Part shown: in pieces, positions 49,501-62,061 of the stretch
Position numbering within the stretch: the first letter of the stretch is position 1
Layout of the letters: each line of letters opens with the position of its first letter
Assembly: GCA_013396995.1 (NCBI GenBank)
Contig: VWZP01005787.1
Location: 383,286 to 447,285, forward strand
Source of the DNA: Dicaeum eximium
Taxonomy: Eukaryota; Chordata; Aves; Passeriformes; Dicaeidae
DNA: 64,000 nt
Direction of reading: 5' to 3'
The notes under the pieces: model-generated
The model's input: the letters and a program-made list of their open reading frames with translations, nothing else
The model's database searches: none
Told to the model about the DNA's origin: nothing
Program-made: the position numbers and the translations under genes

Positions 49501-52500
49501 GTAGTGCACAATTTAGCCATGAGTATCCACTAAATCTAGTCTAAGTGTCAGTTTGAGATAGAACAGCCAGGGTTCTGCAAATTTCCTTTTCAAACAACTA
49601 AGGCTGTGCTCCTAAAGGACTGACAGAGTGTAGCATTAAAGAAGCTCCTTCACCCCAATCAACTTTGTAAAAATCCAGGGAAATGTATTCCTGTATAACT
49701 TTGACCAAGAGCTTTGAGCTCTGTGTGGTGTAGAGTTTTCCACCCTCACTGCAGATGAAGGCAAGAAAAAAAACAGTTAGAAAGAAGAGCTTTATAGACC
49801 TGTCCCACTAATCTTATCATTTTCATATTATACAGTCAAATTCAAAATAGATTTCAACAGAGACTGTTGGGAACCTGACTATAAAATTTTTTTTCTTCCA
49901 CAAGAAATTCCTTAATTGATCTTTTAAGAGGAAAAAAAAAAAAAAAACCAGAGATTTTCTCCATCCAAGCAAAGCCCTCTTTTTAAAGCCCTATTTCTCC
50001 ATCTCTCATTGGAAAAACAATAAATACATTCTTTCACACCAGGAGCTAAGAAATATATTATTTATTGTAGTCAGGAGTTCCTTTCTCAGTGTATCCTGGA
50101 TATGAGCTCATGCCATATCAACAATCAACAATAGCTATTGTTCCTGGAGGTTTAAGGAAGTTTCTGTACCCTGTTTCCTGAACACAGTATGTAAACTAAT
50201 ACGTACAAAAAAGGTGTTTCATATTATTCCAGGTACACTGGGCCCCCTCCGTGTCAGCCTGCTGGCCAACATTTTTGCAGAGAGTTGGAAGAGTAAAGGT
50301 ATCCTTGTGTTTATCCATTTGTAAATGGAAACAGGTACTTCCATCACAAACTACATGGAAACAGAACCCAAAGAAACACAACAACAACAACGTGTTTAAT
50401 TTAGAAAGAGCACCTTCTGGCTCTTGGCTTGTAAAGCTGTCCAGCCTTATGGGTTAGCTCCTGGGATAATTCACCACTTCTACCTTCACTTGGCTAAGAA
50501 GGCTAAAATCCTCAAGCTTCATGCACCTTTTACCTACTTTTGGTAGAGTCTGCCTGGCAGTATTACATATTTCTGTCAGAGAAGGCAAAATTTGTTGGAT
50601 TTTTCTTTAATGTCACACAGCCTTCCCCTCCTAAAGCAGAGACAAGACATCCCACCAGTATCAGTGTATCTGGTGGTAGCAGGGGTTACCATCACTTGTC
50701 CTCCACAAGTGCCAGCCAGCCCTCGGGCAGGGAAGCTGGAACCAAATTATCTGTAAAGTCCCTTCCAAGCAATGATTTTCTGATTTCCCCCAGCCCGCTG
50801 GAGTGTGAGAGGTTGCAGAGGTTCCCGGCGGGATTCCAGCAGGGAACACTCAGCATCCCAAAGATTGCACCACATTGCTCCTGATGCTGCTGCTTCTGGA
50901 GCACGGTGAGGCCCTACCTCAGTCCTCCCAGTGTGAAGCACTGCTGCATTCACCAGGCAATCCTCTAGGAAAGGAGACTCCTTCCTGGTGAGCCTTGGTG
51001 ACCGTGATCTGAACCTTGGAACAGGACGGGAAATGAAGACGTGATAAAGGCATTAACAATGTATGGTTTAATATATCAAGGCTGGGCAAGCCAATTAGGA
51101 CTGAATAGAAAGTAAGCTAAATCTTTTCCCACAACTCTAATCCTTTCTGTAGGATTTGAAAGAGAATAAAAAGCTGCTACTGCTCTAAAAGTTACTTTCA
51201 TGGTAATTTTTCTGTTTTTATACTAATACTCATGCTCCTGCCAGGAGCACAAATGAAAGTGCTGAAATACCCCACAGCCTTTCCTGTGAGATTTACAGGC
51301 TAATTTTACAGATCCAACAAGTTTGAATTATTGGGATAGGCTTCAAGTGAGCTTCTAAATTTGGGAGTATTTCTCTGAATCCAATATGAGATGTTTACCA
51401 TTTGATTTTTTTTTCCTCAGCCCTATGGGAGCCACGGTGTATTGTTGTGCTTTTGCTGCATGTCCTATTTAAGAGTTTAATGCTGGCTCTTAGATCTTTT
51501 ATTTCCAGGCAATCTGTGCAGCTCCTGACAGTGTCCAGTTGACTCCTCTGGCTGCTGCTCCTCTCAGAGCATGACACTGTGGGTGAACTTGGGAGAGCAC
51601 AGTGAGGGCAGGCAGAGTGCTGGGATGGTTTGTCTGTACTTAACTTCCGGCTAAAATTTCAGAGGGTTTTATTAACAGTGCACTGGGGAGGAAAACCAAG
51701 GAGAGGGAAGAAACAAAGGGAGACTCAAAGAGGAGGATCAGACCATGTCTCACTGCCAGAAGCCTCTTCAGTCCTGTGACATGGAATGCCCTTACAAATT
51801 CCTGCACAGGAGGAACTATGGATGGGACTGTAGTCACCAGAACAACCCAGGAAAGACATTTTAATGTAAAAGATTACCCAGGGTCAAAATTATGCCAAGG
51901 ATCTCTCTAATTCTCCCATAAAACTGGAAGAACAAAAGGTAGCTTCAAGCCCCCTCTATCCTTGAACTTGACTTCTTAGTTCTAGCTCATCAGGCTAGTG
52001 CTGAATTTTAAATGAAATATTTAATTGTCCATTTTCTCATTCCACCCAAAAGTGGAACAAAAAAATCATCAGTATTAATAATCAAAACCTACACAAAGAG
52101 AAATGTTAATACATATATATGAATTGTGCCCTTGTAGACAAGGTTGCTGCTATCAATTGCTCCTTGGCAATGAATAACAAATTAACCTTCTGGTCATCAT
52201 CAGCTCTGATTTCACTCTGTAGATGTCATGAATTCTGTCCCCAAAGTCTGTGGGGACCTGATTCTGCAAACATTTTGTAACATTTAAGTTTTGACCCTAA
52301 ATCTGTACTACTTAACCCCCATGATTCCATCTTATTTGAGAATACTTTTAATGGAATAGCTTTAGAGTATCTGCAAATGTGGCTGTTTGTGGTATTAGTG
52401 TGTATGTTTGAAAAAAAAAACCCCGTTAATGTAGATATTGCCCAAGTGTAATTGACAAAGTCAAGGAAAAATAGTTTTAAAAAATTCTTAGAAATACAGA

Positions 52501-54389
52501 GAAAAAATACTAGTCTTCATCTTTCTAACACACCCTTTTCACTCCAGGTTTTAAATAACAAACCCCTTAATCTTATTAACTTAAAATCATGTCTTTTTTT
52601 TTTTTGTCACTTAACAAAAAACATATCCAAAACATCCAAAACATATGTTTGGGGACCTAAACTTATAATCCATATTTGAAGGCTTTGAAGACCAAAATCT
52701 AGAAACACAAAGGGAAAAGGCTAATGAGTAAGGAGCTTCTGAATTTTTTCTCTTCTCCCTCAATCCTCACCATGAAACACATGCATGTGTATGTGCCCAT
52801 ACACACACAGAGGTTAAGGACTGACTGGCACTTGAAAGCAGCTACTCCACACAAGAAACATTAGAATAAAACATAGAAAAGAAGACTGCAAGTGAACTAG
52901 AGCTTTAGGGCTTAGAAAGGCATTTAAAAATATTTTTCCATTCAGCTATTAATATTGTATTAAAAAATAATAGTTTTAGCTCAAATTCCCATGTTTCAAA
53001 GCTCACACAGCTCTAACACTAAGGTTATCTTGTTTGGCATGAGAACAGCTCATGTCTACATTAAAGCTGGAAGCTTAGAAGTGACATAAACAGGCCTTTT
53101 TCTATAAAGATAAAAGGCTAAGCTTTAAAGAATTTTATATTTATAGATAAACGTTTCCATAGTAATGATTACAGTGAAACTTGCTGGTGTCAGCAATCCT
53201 TTGCATACAAAAATGGCTTATATTCAAATTAGCAAGAATCACAGAATCAGATCCCAGCTGCTACCTGAAAGAAGGGCTTACAGAAAAAGTGTCAATGGGG
53301 ATTTCTGGGGTGGGCAAATGCCCTTATTTTGGTCACCTCTCTGCTCTTTCTGCCCTTTGTGCCGACACACAAAACAGATCTGATGTAGGAGGCAACTTTG
53401 CAGCTAAAAAAAGCAAGCTGAAAGGCCCAGGTGTCCTTTTCCATCTCTAATTTTTAAGCTTCCATGACAGAAATACAGACAAATTAAAGCATAAGACAGG
53501 TAACAAGCAGAAAGCAGGGCCAGGTGACAGCAGCATGGTTTTCTCCTCACCTATTCCCCGTGACTTGGATTCTCATACAAGATGGTACAAATCCTATCCC
53601 TGCTTTGGGAGGATTTCTTGTGACCTAAGGCAAAATCTGTGTCTCATATCCCTCAGTGGAGCTGGACTTTCCCAGAAGTGCTCAGCAAAGGCCCATGTAA
53701 GCACTGCCCCAGTGATTAGCCTGGCTGGGTCAGGGCTGCCTCATTACAGCTGCAACAGGCAGACTGGCACTCCCTGTGATGGAAGTTATTTAAAGCAGGG
53801 AGGTTGCAATAATCATGTAAGATAAGACTCAAATCACATGTTTCTGGAGGTTTCTACAATGCCCTAAAGTAAATTAGGTTTTAATTAAAAAGGAAAAAAA
53901 AAAAAAAAAAGGAGCGACGTGAAGGCTTTCAGTCTATGAATTTTTAAAGCCCTGCCAGTTAATTAAACAAAGGAAGGAGAATATCACACTCTCTTTTTTA
54001 CAGGTGGCAAGATGAAGGAGAAGAGAGGTGAGGTGACTTACTCAGGGACAACATGGCAAGTCAGTAGTGCCTGGCACAGAACCAAGCCTCCTCACTCTGA
54101 GATTACATCCTACTCACTCCTTGAAGTCCTGAAGAAGGGAAAGGAAAAATAGCTAAGAGAGCTGTTCAGCTTTGAAAGGAGAAAGCTCCGTGTGTGAGCC
54201 CACAGGCGTACGAACATATGCCACAGGAGAGATGCAAGTAATACTCCCTGATCAGCAATAATGAAAACCTCCCTCCTCCATCTTTTTTCTCTAAAAAAAA
54301 GATTTTTAAAAAGGCAAACCAGGGAGGAGGGTAAGTCTGAGTGTTTTGCAATTAATACACAGACGTTTCCATTGTAATGTGAGCACTAA
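46536..54389. other. Unique non-coding DNA (7.8 kb)
   Basis: No gene is supported. The longest frame (47919-48554 plus, 211 codons) crosses a G/C-skewed patch and an A-rich stretch and shows no recognisable domain. Others at 49.0-49.5 and 50.5-50.9 kb overlap on both strands. A homopolymers occur at 49932-49947 and 53894-53910. No mobile element was recognised. Confidence 0.5.
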
Positions 54390-54620
54390 TAGCTGCCACC
54401 ATCAGCACCTCTTTGCAGAGAGGGCCAGCCCGCTGTTTCTCTTGGCACGCTTACACGAGGGGCTGCTTGTGCACCTTCAATAGCCATTCTAGCCAGGCTT
54501 TTATGATATCTTTGGAGACATATACCCAGTTGTTTGGCTCCTTCAAAGCCCCTGAAGTCTGGGACGCAGCTGGCAGAAAAGTAGCCTCCAATAAATAATG
54601 GAAGTCTTTTGGCCGGGGTG
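54390..54620. other. Candidate conserved non-coding block
   Basis: This moderately AT-rich unique sequence has retained CpGs (GCACGCTTACACGAGG) and words such as CTTTTATGATATC and CCAATAAATAATGG. Overlapping frames on both strands (54386-54676 minus, 96 codons) have no recognisable protein similarity. Conservation is a guess from texture. Confidence 0.25.
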
Positions 54621-55989
54621 ATGTTTGTGTTAACACCTAGCAGAGGGGAGGGAGCGGGGCTGGGAAGAGTGGCCACACTTCAAAGAGGTTGCCCCTGGCT
54701 CCAGCCAGAGCTGTCTGTGGTTGGCAAGAGCCGGGGCTGCCTTGGCTGTGCCGCCTGGAGCAGCTCAGCAGGGCGCTGGTGGCTGCTGCCCGCTCCCAGG
54801 TGCTGTCACACAGCATTAGTGCCTGGCTCGGGCACAGAACAACGTGGGAAACATTAAAGGGAATTGTAGGGCCTGTGCTCAGCCTTGATGGTGGCAGGGC
54901 ACTAGCAGACTCGTACAGATAACAATTTTTCCTATAAGAAAAATTAAGTTCACTCAGCAGTAAACCTGAAGCATTTCTTTTTCCCTCTGCTCCTTACATA
55001 GCTGAGGATCAAAGCAGCAGGGAGTCAGGGTAGTGTTACAGTGCAATTGAAGCACTCACAGGCCATTTGACCTGAGCCAAGATGGAGAAAAGTCAGTGGG
55101 CTTTGCAGCAAGCTCTACCTCTGGACAGCAGCATAAATTATGCTTTTGCATTTCTGCAGCACATCCCACCCATCCCTGTGTTTTACAGGCATCAATTAAG
55201 ACCCAGAGGTTCCAGATAAGGAAGCAAACCAACCATTTTACAGAGGAATTCATGCTAAGGCAGACTTTTTACTGTGTGCTGATCAGAAGGTCATAAACAC
55301 AAACCTGGGGGTTCTCTGTCCTTGCTACACTTCCACTCTTGGTGGCCACCTAATATCCAAGCCCACAGTGGATGTTCTCTGGAAGCCATAGCCCCCAGCA
55401 CACAGTCTGGGAATGGCCTTCCTTCCTGGCTCTCTCTAGGAGTAAACTCTGTGCACACCAGCAGCTTCCAAAGTCACACAGCAGATGCAACCACCTCTGC
55501 GAGTCTATGCACATACACTCATCATTTATAAAATTGATAGCTGTTCACCAGCCATTATTTATCACACACCAGAGCCTGACACACCACTGGTTCCTCTCAA
55601 TTGCTTTGAACAGGACATAAATGCAATTACTTGCCATGTCTGTTGGCAGATGGTGATTTTTACATTTTTGTAGTAGCTTTGTGTGTTTGCATGCACACGT
55701 GTGTGAGAGGGACATAAAACTTTGGAGAAGAGCAGATATTTTAGTTAAATACCCTGGAATTCCACTCTTATCTCTTGTTATTGTGTGTTTTATGGAATAA
55801 ATTCTGCCCTGATATTTTCCATGTGTGGTCTCAATGGTAGGTAGCACAGAAAGTTTGAGAAAGAAAGTCTGCTTGGACATTTTATGCTACGAGAGTAGGA
55901 TGGAAAACACTTTTGCTGCAAGTTTCAAATGCCTTTTTAACAAATGGCCAAAGTTAGACACTTCAAATGCATTTTCCTTCAGTTTTTTA
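54621..55989. other. Unique non-coding DNA
   Basis: The first 240 bases are GC-rich with about ten CpGs but fall short of a CpG island. The rest is ordinary AT-rich DNA with a GCATGCACACGTGTGTG-type purine/pyrimidine alternation near 55690. There is no gene. Confidence 0.45.
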
Positions 55990-56240
55990 TCCCCTTTTGG
56001 TTAAACAAAGTCTGAGGTAAATTGGCCAAGGGGTTTCTGAAAGACCACGTTTGCAGACACCAATTGCAAAAAACTATGTCATCCACATTCCAAAATATTT
56101 CAGTCAACATTCCAGGGGCGTTAAATGGACTTATTTCACCACCATTTTTTGATGGAGCAATACATATTTAGGGGGAGGGTAACGAAAAACTTGACTGCTC
56201 TGAAATGCCATCTTAAATTATTTGAATAAAAGGTGAGCTA
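55990..56240. other. Candidate conserved non-coding block
   Basis: The unique sequence has balanced AT-rich words (CATTCCAAAATATTTCAG, GGGGCGTTAAATGG), few repeats and three or four CpGs in AT-rich context. It is offered only as a region to test by alignment. Confidence 0.22.
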
Positions 56241-58349
56241 ATATATAACTTCACACAGCACTTCATAGTGGCAGAAATGCCAAGAGTATCCCACTCAAAT
56301 TAGGGAAAGATGCAATTCCCCTTATGTTCCTTCTATTTCTTGATATTTCCAGCTCTTTTCTTTTCCTCCCCATGAATTGCCTGTCGCCCCCACCGTCCTC
56401 CTTCACCTTCCCACACAGATCCTTTTTTGTGAGTAGCTGTGGAACGTTCCAGCCACGCTGTGAGTTAATGCAGTGTGATAGAGGGAGAGGCAACATCAGG
56501 AAGTCAGAGATTGGAAAAGTTGAGGGGCTGAGCCTCTGGCTCCTGTTCAATCGATAATCGCCACGCACCTGGCCCCACATTTCTCCTGCACAATTAACTC
56601 AGCCACTTTGCACATACCTCATCTTTTGCATCAGTTTGTGAAAAGCAAATTTACTGTTTGCTGAGCCCCAGTCATGCAGGATGGTGAAAAAAAATCTCAC
56701 TGATGGCAGTACAATGAGAGATTCAGTACAATGGCTCCAAACAAACCCCAGAGTAGGAAGGTTTGATTTTCAGAGCACCTCGAGATCAGCTGACAGTTAC
56801 AGTGTGAGACCTTTTCCCCACTGGAAAGAAAAGTTCCCAGAGCCATGGGGCTAGTAAACCAGGCAAGGAATATTAAAATGAAAAGTGCAGGATGAGTGGG
56901 GCTGAGCTGCTTTGCTGATGTTTTGAGAAGGCAGCTAATTAGACAAGGACCAGGCATTGCCTGCTTGCTGGGATAGCCACCTCCGTAATTTGTGCCACTG
57001 TGGAGGCATTTCAGCTGCAAAGTAAGTAGTTGTCTCCCAGTCCAGAGGTGGGCAAAACCCATACAGAAGGCACAAGTGCTTTGGCATGGAGGTGCTTTGT
57101 GCTGCTATAGGCTATGCCCAATCTACACTGAGCAGGCTAAAGCAGCAGCTTTGGAAGTATAAACCCAAAACAAGCTGAAGGAACTTTCCAATTCTAGCTT
57201 GAAGTAATAAAAAAATACATGTATACATACATATATACATACAGACAACCTCATTCTTGTTTGCGCTCTCCTTTGCCTTTCCCCACATCAATTCCACCAG
57301 GAAGGCAAAGGTGCAGTTCACCTGACTTTCTAGGACACTGGAGAAGTTATCATCTGGTATCCATCTCAACAAATATTCTAATGGCCTTCCATCTGAGTTT
57401 GTTCCTCATTAAATGTTCCTGTGCACGTTGCAAAATCATGCAGAAAAGGATGCAGCAAAGCAAAACAAGCAGTGAGGCTTATGACTAAGGTGATCCTTCA
57501 CTTTGCTAAACAACACAACTCAGTTTTTTCTCCTAATTTTAGATTCCATTTTTCCTCAAATCCCGTTCTACCTGAATGCACCCTTCATTTTGCTGACATA
57601 AATATTTTTTAAATTATAATTGTAAATGAAATTTAAGATAACAAAGCAAAGCACTTCAAATAAAAGAAGTCAAAACATTTCTTTCTGAAATTAAAAATTT
57701 CAATTTTTTTGACAGATTTGTGAATTTGTTTCTTCTGGAGCTACATATGCAGAGCTGCTAAGAAGTTTCACTGCAAAAATTCTGCCTAGCTCTGAAGATG
57801 AGTGGTTTTCTGTGTGCCTGCATTTTTGCATGAAAAGACAGGAGCTGTTTAGCAAGCTAGGACAATGACAGGGCTGCCAGCACTGCCCCTCTTGATTGCC
57901 AGTGTTGGCTGCTGTCTGCTGCCTGCCTGGAATCATTTTGCTGTGGATCATATAAATGTCCCAGCACCACTGCCAGGGTCCCCAAGGCTCGGGGGTCTAA
58001 AGCTCAGTCAAGCATAAAACATTGCTCATACTCAGCTCCCACCAGGCTGGAGCAGCAGTGGTACTGCAGAAAAGAAAAAAATTATTACAGGCTTGAGTTC
58101 TAGTTTAGCAATCCCCACTAGATCCTTTTTCCTCCCTTCCCAAATAGTGAGAGTGAACCAAAAGTGCTGCTGCTCACTGTGTGTCCAGAGCCACTTACTG
58201 AGCTGGGCACAGCAGAGCTCTCCTGGCTCCCAGTGCAGTGATGGTGGCTCATGCAGAACAGGCACATGGCCCACAGTTTGTGTCACACATCCAGGATCCC
58301 ATAGAGACTTAATTTTGCTTTTCAAAGCCTACAGAAATCCACAAATTAA
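56241..58349. other. Unique non-coding DNA
   Basis: There is no gene. The palindrome GGAACGTTCC near 56441 contains one heat-shock-element-like inverted GAA/TTC pair but no third unit. A short TACATA-type repeat lies near 57218-57242. Open frames on both strands (up to 121 codons) show no domain. Confidence 0.45.
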
Positions 58350-58720
58350 CACCTTTTAGCATTATTCACTCGGAGTTTGTCAGTTTTTCTGCGGTAATCG
58401 ATTAACAGTTGTGTTCGAGTTAGGGTTTATCTCTTGTTGGCGGGTTTATTTATGACAAATGGTTACACCTACAAGAATACATTAAAAGTTTTTTGAGCAA
58501 CTTGGAACTACAAAGGCAAACCGGTGCCTTGCAGTTGCTATAATCTTTGATGTCACTAGGAGACTGCGTTTACCAGAATCGAGCGAGAGAGTTCTGTTTT
58601 CTGCAACTAAAGCAATCCAGGTTAAACTTTTAAAGAAGCCGAGTCGACACAAGTGACTCACACACACTTTGAAACGTTCACAGATATTATTAAGAGTGCC
58701 TTGCCAGGCATAAAACTTTT
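58350..58720. other. Candidate conserved non-coding block with CpGs in AT-rich DNA
   Basis: Roughly ten CpGs sit in AT-rich surroundings, for example CGGTAATCGATTAAC near 58392, TGTTCGAG near 58412 and GAGTCGACAC near 58641. CpG normally decays quickly in methylated bird DNA, so their retention hints at constraint or lack of methylation. There is no open frame above about 61 codons and no mobile-element signature. Confidence 0.35.
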
Positions 58721-59793
58721 ACCTGTAGATCTCCCTCTTGATTAACTTCTTTTTCTGAGGGAGGGAATGCTGTTTGTTACCCAGCACCCAGCTGAACAAA
58801 AGAGAAACAGAGCCTGAACTCTGTGCTCTGGGCACCACAATCTGATGCAACTCACTTTCATCTCAGTGCAGCTTATCTGGTAGGCAGACCCAGTGGAGGC
58901 ATGAATTCCTAAGGATAAGTTATATTTTACAGCATGTGACTGGATTCAGCCAACTCACCAGTGATGGATTTGCCTTCCCTTGCAGAGTTTCACTTGCTTT
59001 TAAAACAGAAATCTCTGCAAATGGAACGAGTGTGTCAGTGTAATCTTCACCGTAGTTAGACATGATGTAAAAAAGGATACAAATGTGCAAGTTACAGACA
59101 GAGTTACAGCCCAGCCTGCGTGCCAAGCTACACTGATGTGATTGTGTTCGTGCACACAGACACGTGCATAAAACACACACACTCTCAGGGAGCTTATCTT
59201 TAATGACAAAGGATTGTGACTCCAGAAGGATTCAGTTCCCAGCCTTGCCCCTGAATTCTTCTATGTATTGGGTGTGTGATTCATGTAGTATCTTAGTCTC
59301 TCATGCATTTATGTGGACAAAACAAGCCTTTGGGGGCAAAGGCTGCTCTTCACTGCATGATTGTCTATTCCCTAATGAAATAGCCTCTGACACGAGTTAG
59401 AATTTAGTCACGTCACAAATAAGTTATCAATAATTCTTTTTTTTTTTTTAATGCCAAAAATGGATCACAATGAGGGCAGTGTTGAGCAAACTCTATAATT
59501 AAGGAACAACGTGTTTCTAGTTTCATTTTCTCCTGTTGTAATAAATACCACAAACACTTGTCTCACAGCACTAGTTCAAAGCGTTCCAGGTTGCAGTGAG
59601 CTCCCTGTCTGTTTGGGGGATATCAGTATAATGTATGCTGCTATTTTGTGAGGGTTTTCTTCAGACACGCAGGAATTTGAGACAGAATTCATCAACACCT
59701 TTCCTCCGGCTGCCAACGCAGAGCTGTGGCTGGGAGATGTGGAATGTTCTGTAAGAGTGAGGGAGCAGGGGACCCAAGGGGAAGGCAGTCAGA
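58721..59793. other. Unique non-coding DNA
   Basis: I see no gene or recognisable element, apart from short CACACA tracts near 59176 and a T12 run near 59438. Confidence 0.5.
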
Positions 59794-59850
59794 GCCGCAC
59801 GGGCTCCGAGTCTGAGCCGCGGCAGCCGCGCTCGGCTGGCTCCGGAGTCG
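59794..59850. promoter_or_regulatory. Small CpG cluster
   Basis: Ten CpGs fall in about 57 bases (AGCCGCGGCAGCCGCGCTCG region). That is too short for a CpG island, but it stands out because CpG is rare for hundreds of bases around it, apart from a weaker group at 60026-60060. It could be a minimal regulatory element or a remnant of a decayed island. Confidence 0.4.
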
Positions 59851-60365
59851 TGTTAATAATCCTGCAGGAAAGGAAAGGCAGCACCTCCACTGCACACACG
59901 TGTGATGCTGTACATCATCCACCAGCACCCTCCTCATCCTCCTCTGGGATACACCCACACCCCCAGACAGCTGCACAGCCAAGGACCTTGGTCGCCCACT
60001 GGCTACCCAGAAGGGACCAGCTCTGCTTTCCGAGCGCCGTGTCGTGGTTATTTACCGCACGGAGCTCTGCTTTTAAAGATGTGGCTTGATTTCCTATAAT
60101 CCCAGATCCTACCGTGATTATGTGGAATTCCATTTATTCTATTTGTTCTATTTTAAAAGGGATGAAGTCATCTGTGTGCTGGAAACTATGACCTGATTGA
60201 AAGCACTGAAATGCTGCAATGTCTCAGACACAGCTCTGGCACATGAAGAAGTATAAATTAAACTCTTCTGCAGACATTTGATCTCTTGCTATGAAAAGGG
60301 ATATTGTGCTTCCTCTGTTTAACAGTATTCTCTGCCCACTGTGAAAAGAACTCTGTTTGCACTTC
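59851..60365. other. Unique non-coding DNA
   Basis: There is no gene. The frames crossing this part (for example 59739-60089 plus, 116 codons) have no recognisable domain. Confidence 0.45.
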
Positions 60366-60386
60366 TTTTTTTTTTTTTTTTTTTTT
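60366..60386. repeat. T21 homopolymer
   Basis: Twenty-one uninterrupted T residues; no recognised element is attached. Confidence 0.95.
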
Positions 60387-62061
60387 AAGTGTGGCATTTT
60401 TTTCCACTCTAAATAGGATTGCAAATTAAGCTTCAGCATGTATACACACAGAGTCTACATATTCCTGACTGCTGTGAGCTCAGGGATGCCAATGCCAGAT
60501 CTCCCAGCCTCATTAACTAACTGGTTCGATTATTACCAGTGAATCCACTGCTCCCAAGCTCCAGGACTGTGCATAGTGCAAGCACTCCACAACTGCAAAC
60601 CATTTTTGGTCATGAGTAACAAATCAGCAGAAGGCAAGTCAGGATGCTAATCCAGTCAACAGTCATTGCTTAAAGCTGTCTACAAAAATTCCAGTAGCCA
60701 TGCAAACTCTGCTCCTTTCAGCATAAGGTCACCAGTTAGAGATACAATTTCTTTCTTCAGGGTAATTCTCCTTGCAAACTCTAATAAAGCTCTGCACAAA
60801 GGGTTGGGGTATTTTTTACGCTAAAATTTTAAGAAAAAAATTTATAAACCTGGTCTCATGCCATATGAGCTATAATTCAGCATGCTGTGGTGTAAAATAA
60901 TTCAGTAAAATTAACCATCTCTTGCTATACATTTGCTACAGAATTAGCTCCATTTGCCTACCCACTTCTACAGCTAGGGAGGCTTAAGTGAGAAAAACCA
61001 TGCTGAAAAATAGTACTTGAGTTGCTGCAGGGTTAGCAACAGCTGAGGTGTGTGAACCACAGCAAATTCCCCCTCCTTTCCACAACAAGCCAGACAACTC
61101 ATATTAATAGTTAAGGAGTTTTTTGTGTCAGCAGGATTCACATTAGGGTCAATACACTTGTTTGTACTTCAGTGAAAACAGACCCTTAGTGATTTCTGTA
61201 TCAAGTGCTTTCAACTTACAACAACACTGGACAAGATTTCAAAATGCTCAGTCCTGACCAGCCTTTGATCCCGTGAAAACTGAAGGGAAAAAAAATATCT
61301 CACTTCAGGCAGTGGAAGCAGACTAAAGAAAATGGAAGTATTTATTTTCATTTAAAAATTCCCAGTAACTTTTTTTTCTTTTAATTTAAGCACGGCCAAA
61401 AGCAGCATGTATATTGATAACTGCTGGTAGCCAAGTTATTTCTGTGCTGTGTGTGGCTACCACATCTTTAGCTAGCCAAAAGACTTTGGTTGTTACTTCT
61501 ATATTAGAAGATTGGGGTTTTTAGTTAGACAACATTTTTATGAGCGTGATATTTCCTTAAAAGAAATCTGAACTTTGTTAAAACAAAAAGGTTTTGAGTA
61601 TTTGAGCCACAAATACTTTGAGGTTACCTATACTAGATAGACTCCACTTTTCCCTGTTTTCTACTGATAATGGAGCCTTGCAGAAAAAAAAAATAAAAAA
61701 GGAAAAAAAACCCCTTCACTGTACATTCCCTACTTCTTTCATTTCACAATAATATGATGTTCAGTCATTGCTCTTTGATGTTCCTTCGTGCTGGGATTTT
61801 CAAAGGAAATTAGCTTCCAAAATGTGATGACACTCAGCAGAAGCTGAGCACTGAACTTCAGTGGGTCTGAGCATTCAGGCTCAAGCTCTGATACTGAAGA
61901 TATGTGTCACCTGTGACCTAGAGATTCACATCTTTTGTGGCACTTAGTCCTGTCAGAGATGTCCGAGAGAGAGAAAGAAATGAACTGAAAAACTGCAGTA
62001 TAGAACAAGTGTCTTTAGGGGTTTTAAATCCTTAAGTCATCTTTGAATGCTTCCATATATA
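60387..62061. other. Unique AT-rich non-coding DNA
   Basis: No gene, RNA or mobile element is recognised. It includes several A runs near 61685-61710. Confidence 0.55.

Noticed and set aside
56436..56450. GGAACGTTCC as a heat-shock element
   Set aside because: Only two inverted GAA units are present, and functional elements need at least three alternating units.
60523..60540. GGTTCGATTATTACC resembling a tRNA B box
   Set aside because: The trailing bases do not match the B-box consensus, there is no A box at the right distance and no cloverleaf can be drawn. No tRNA is called.
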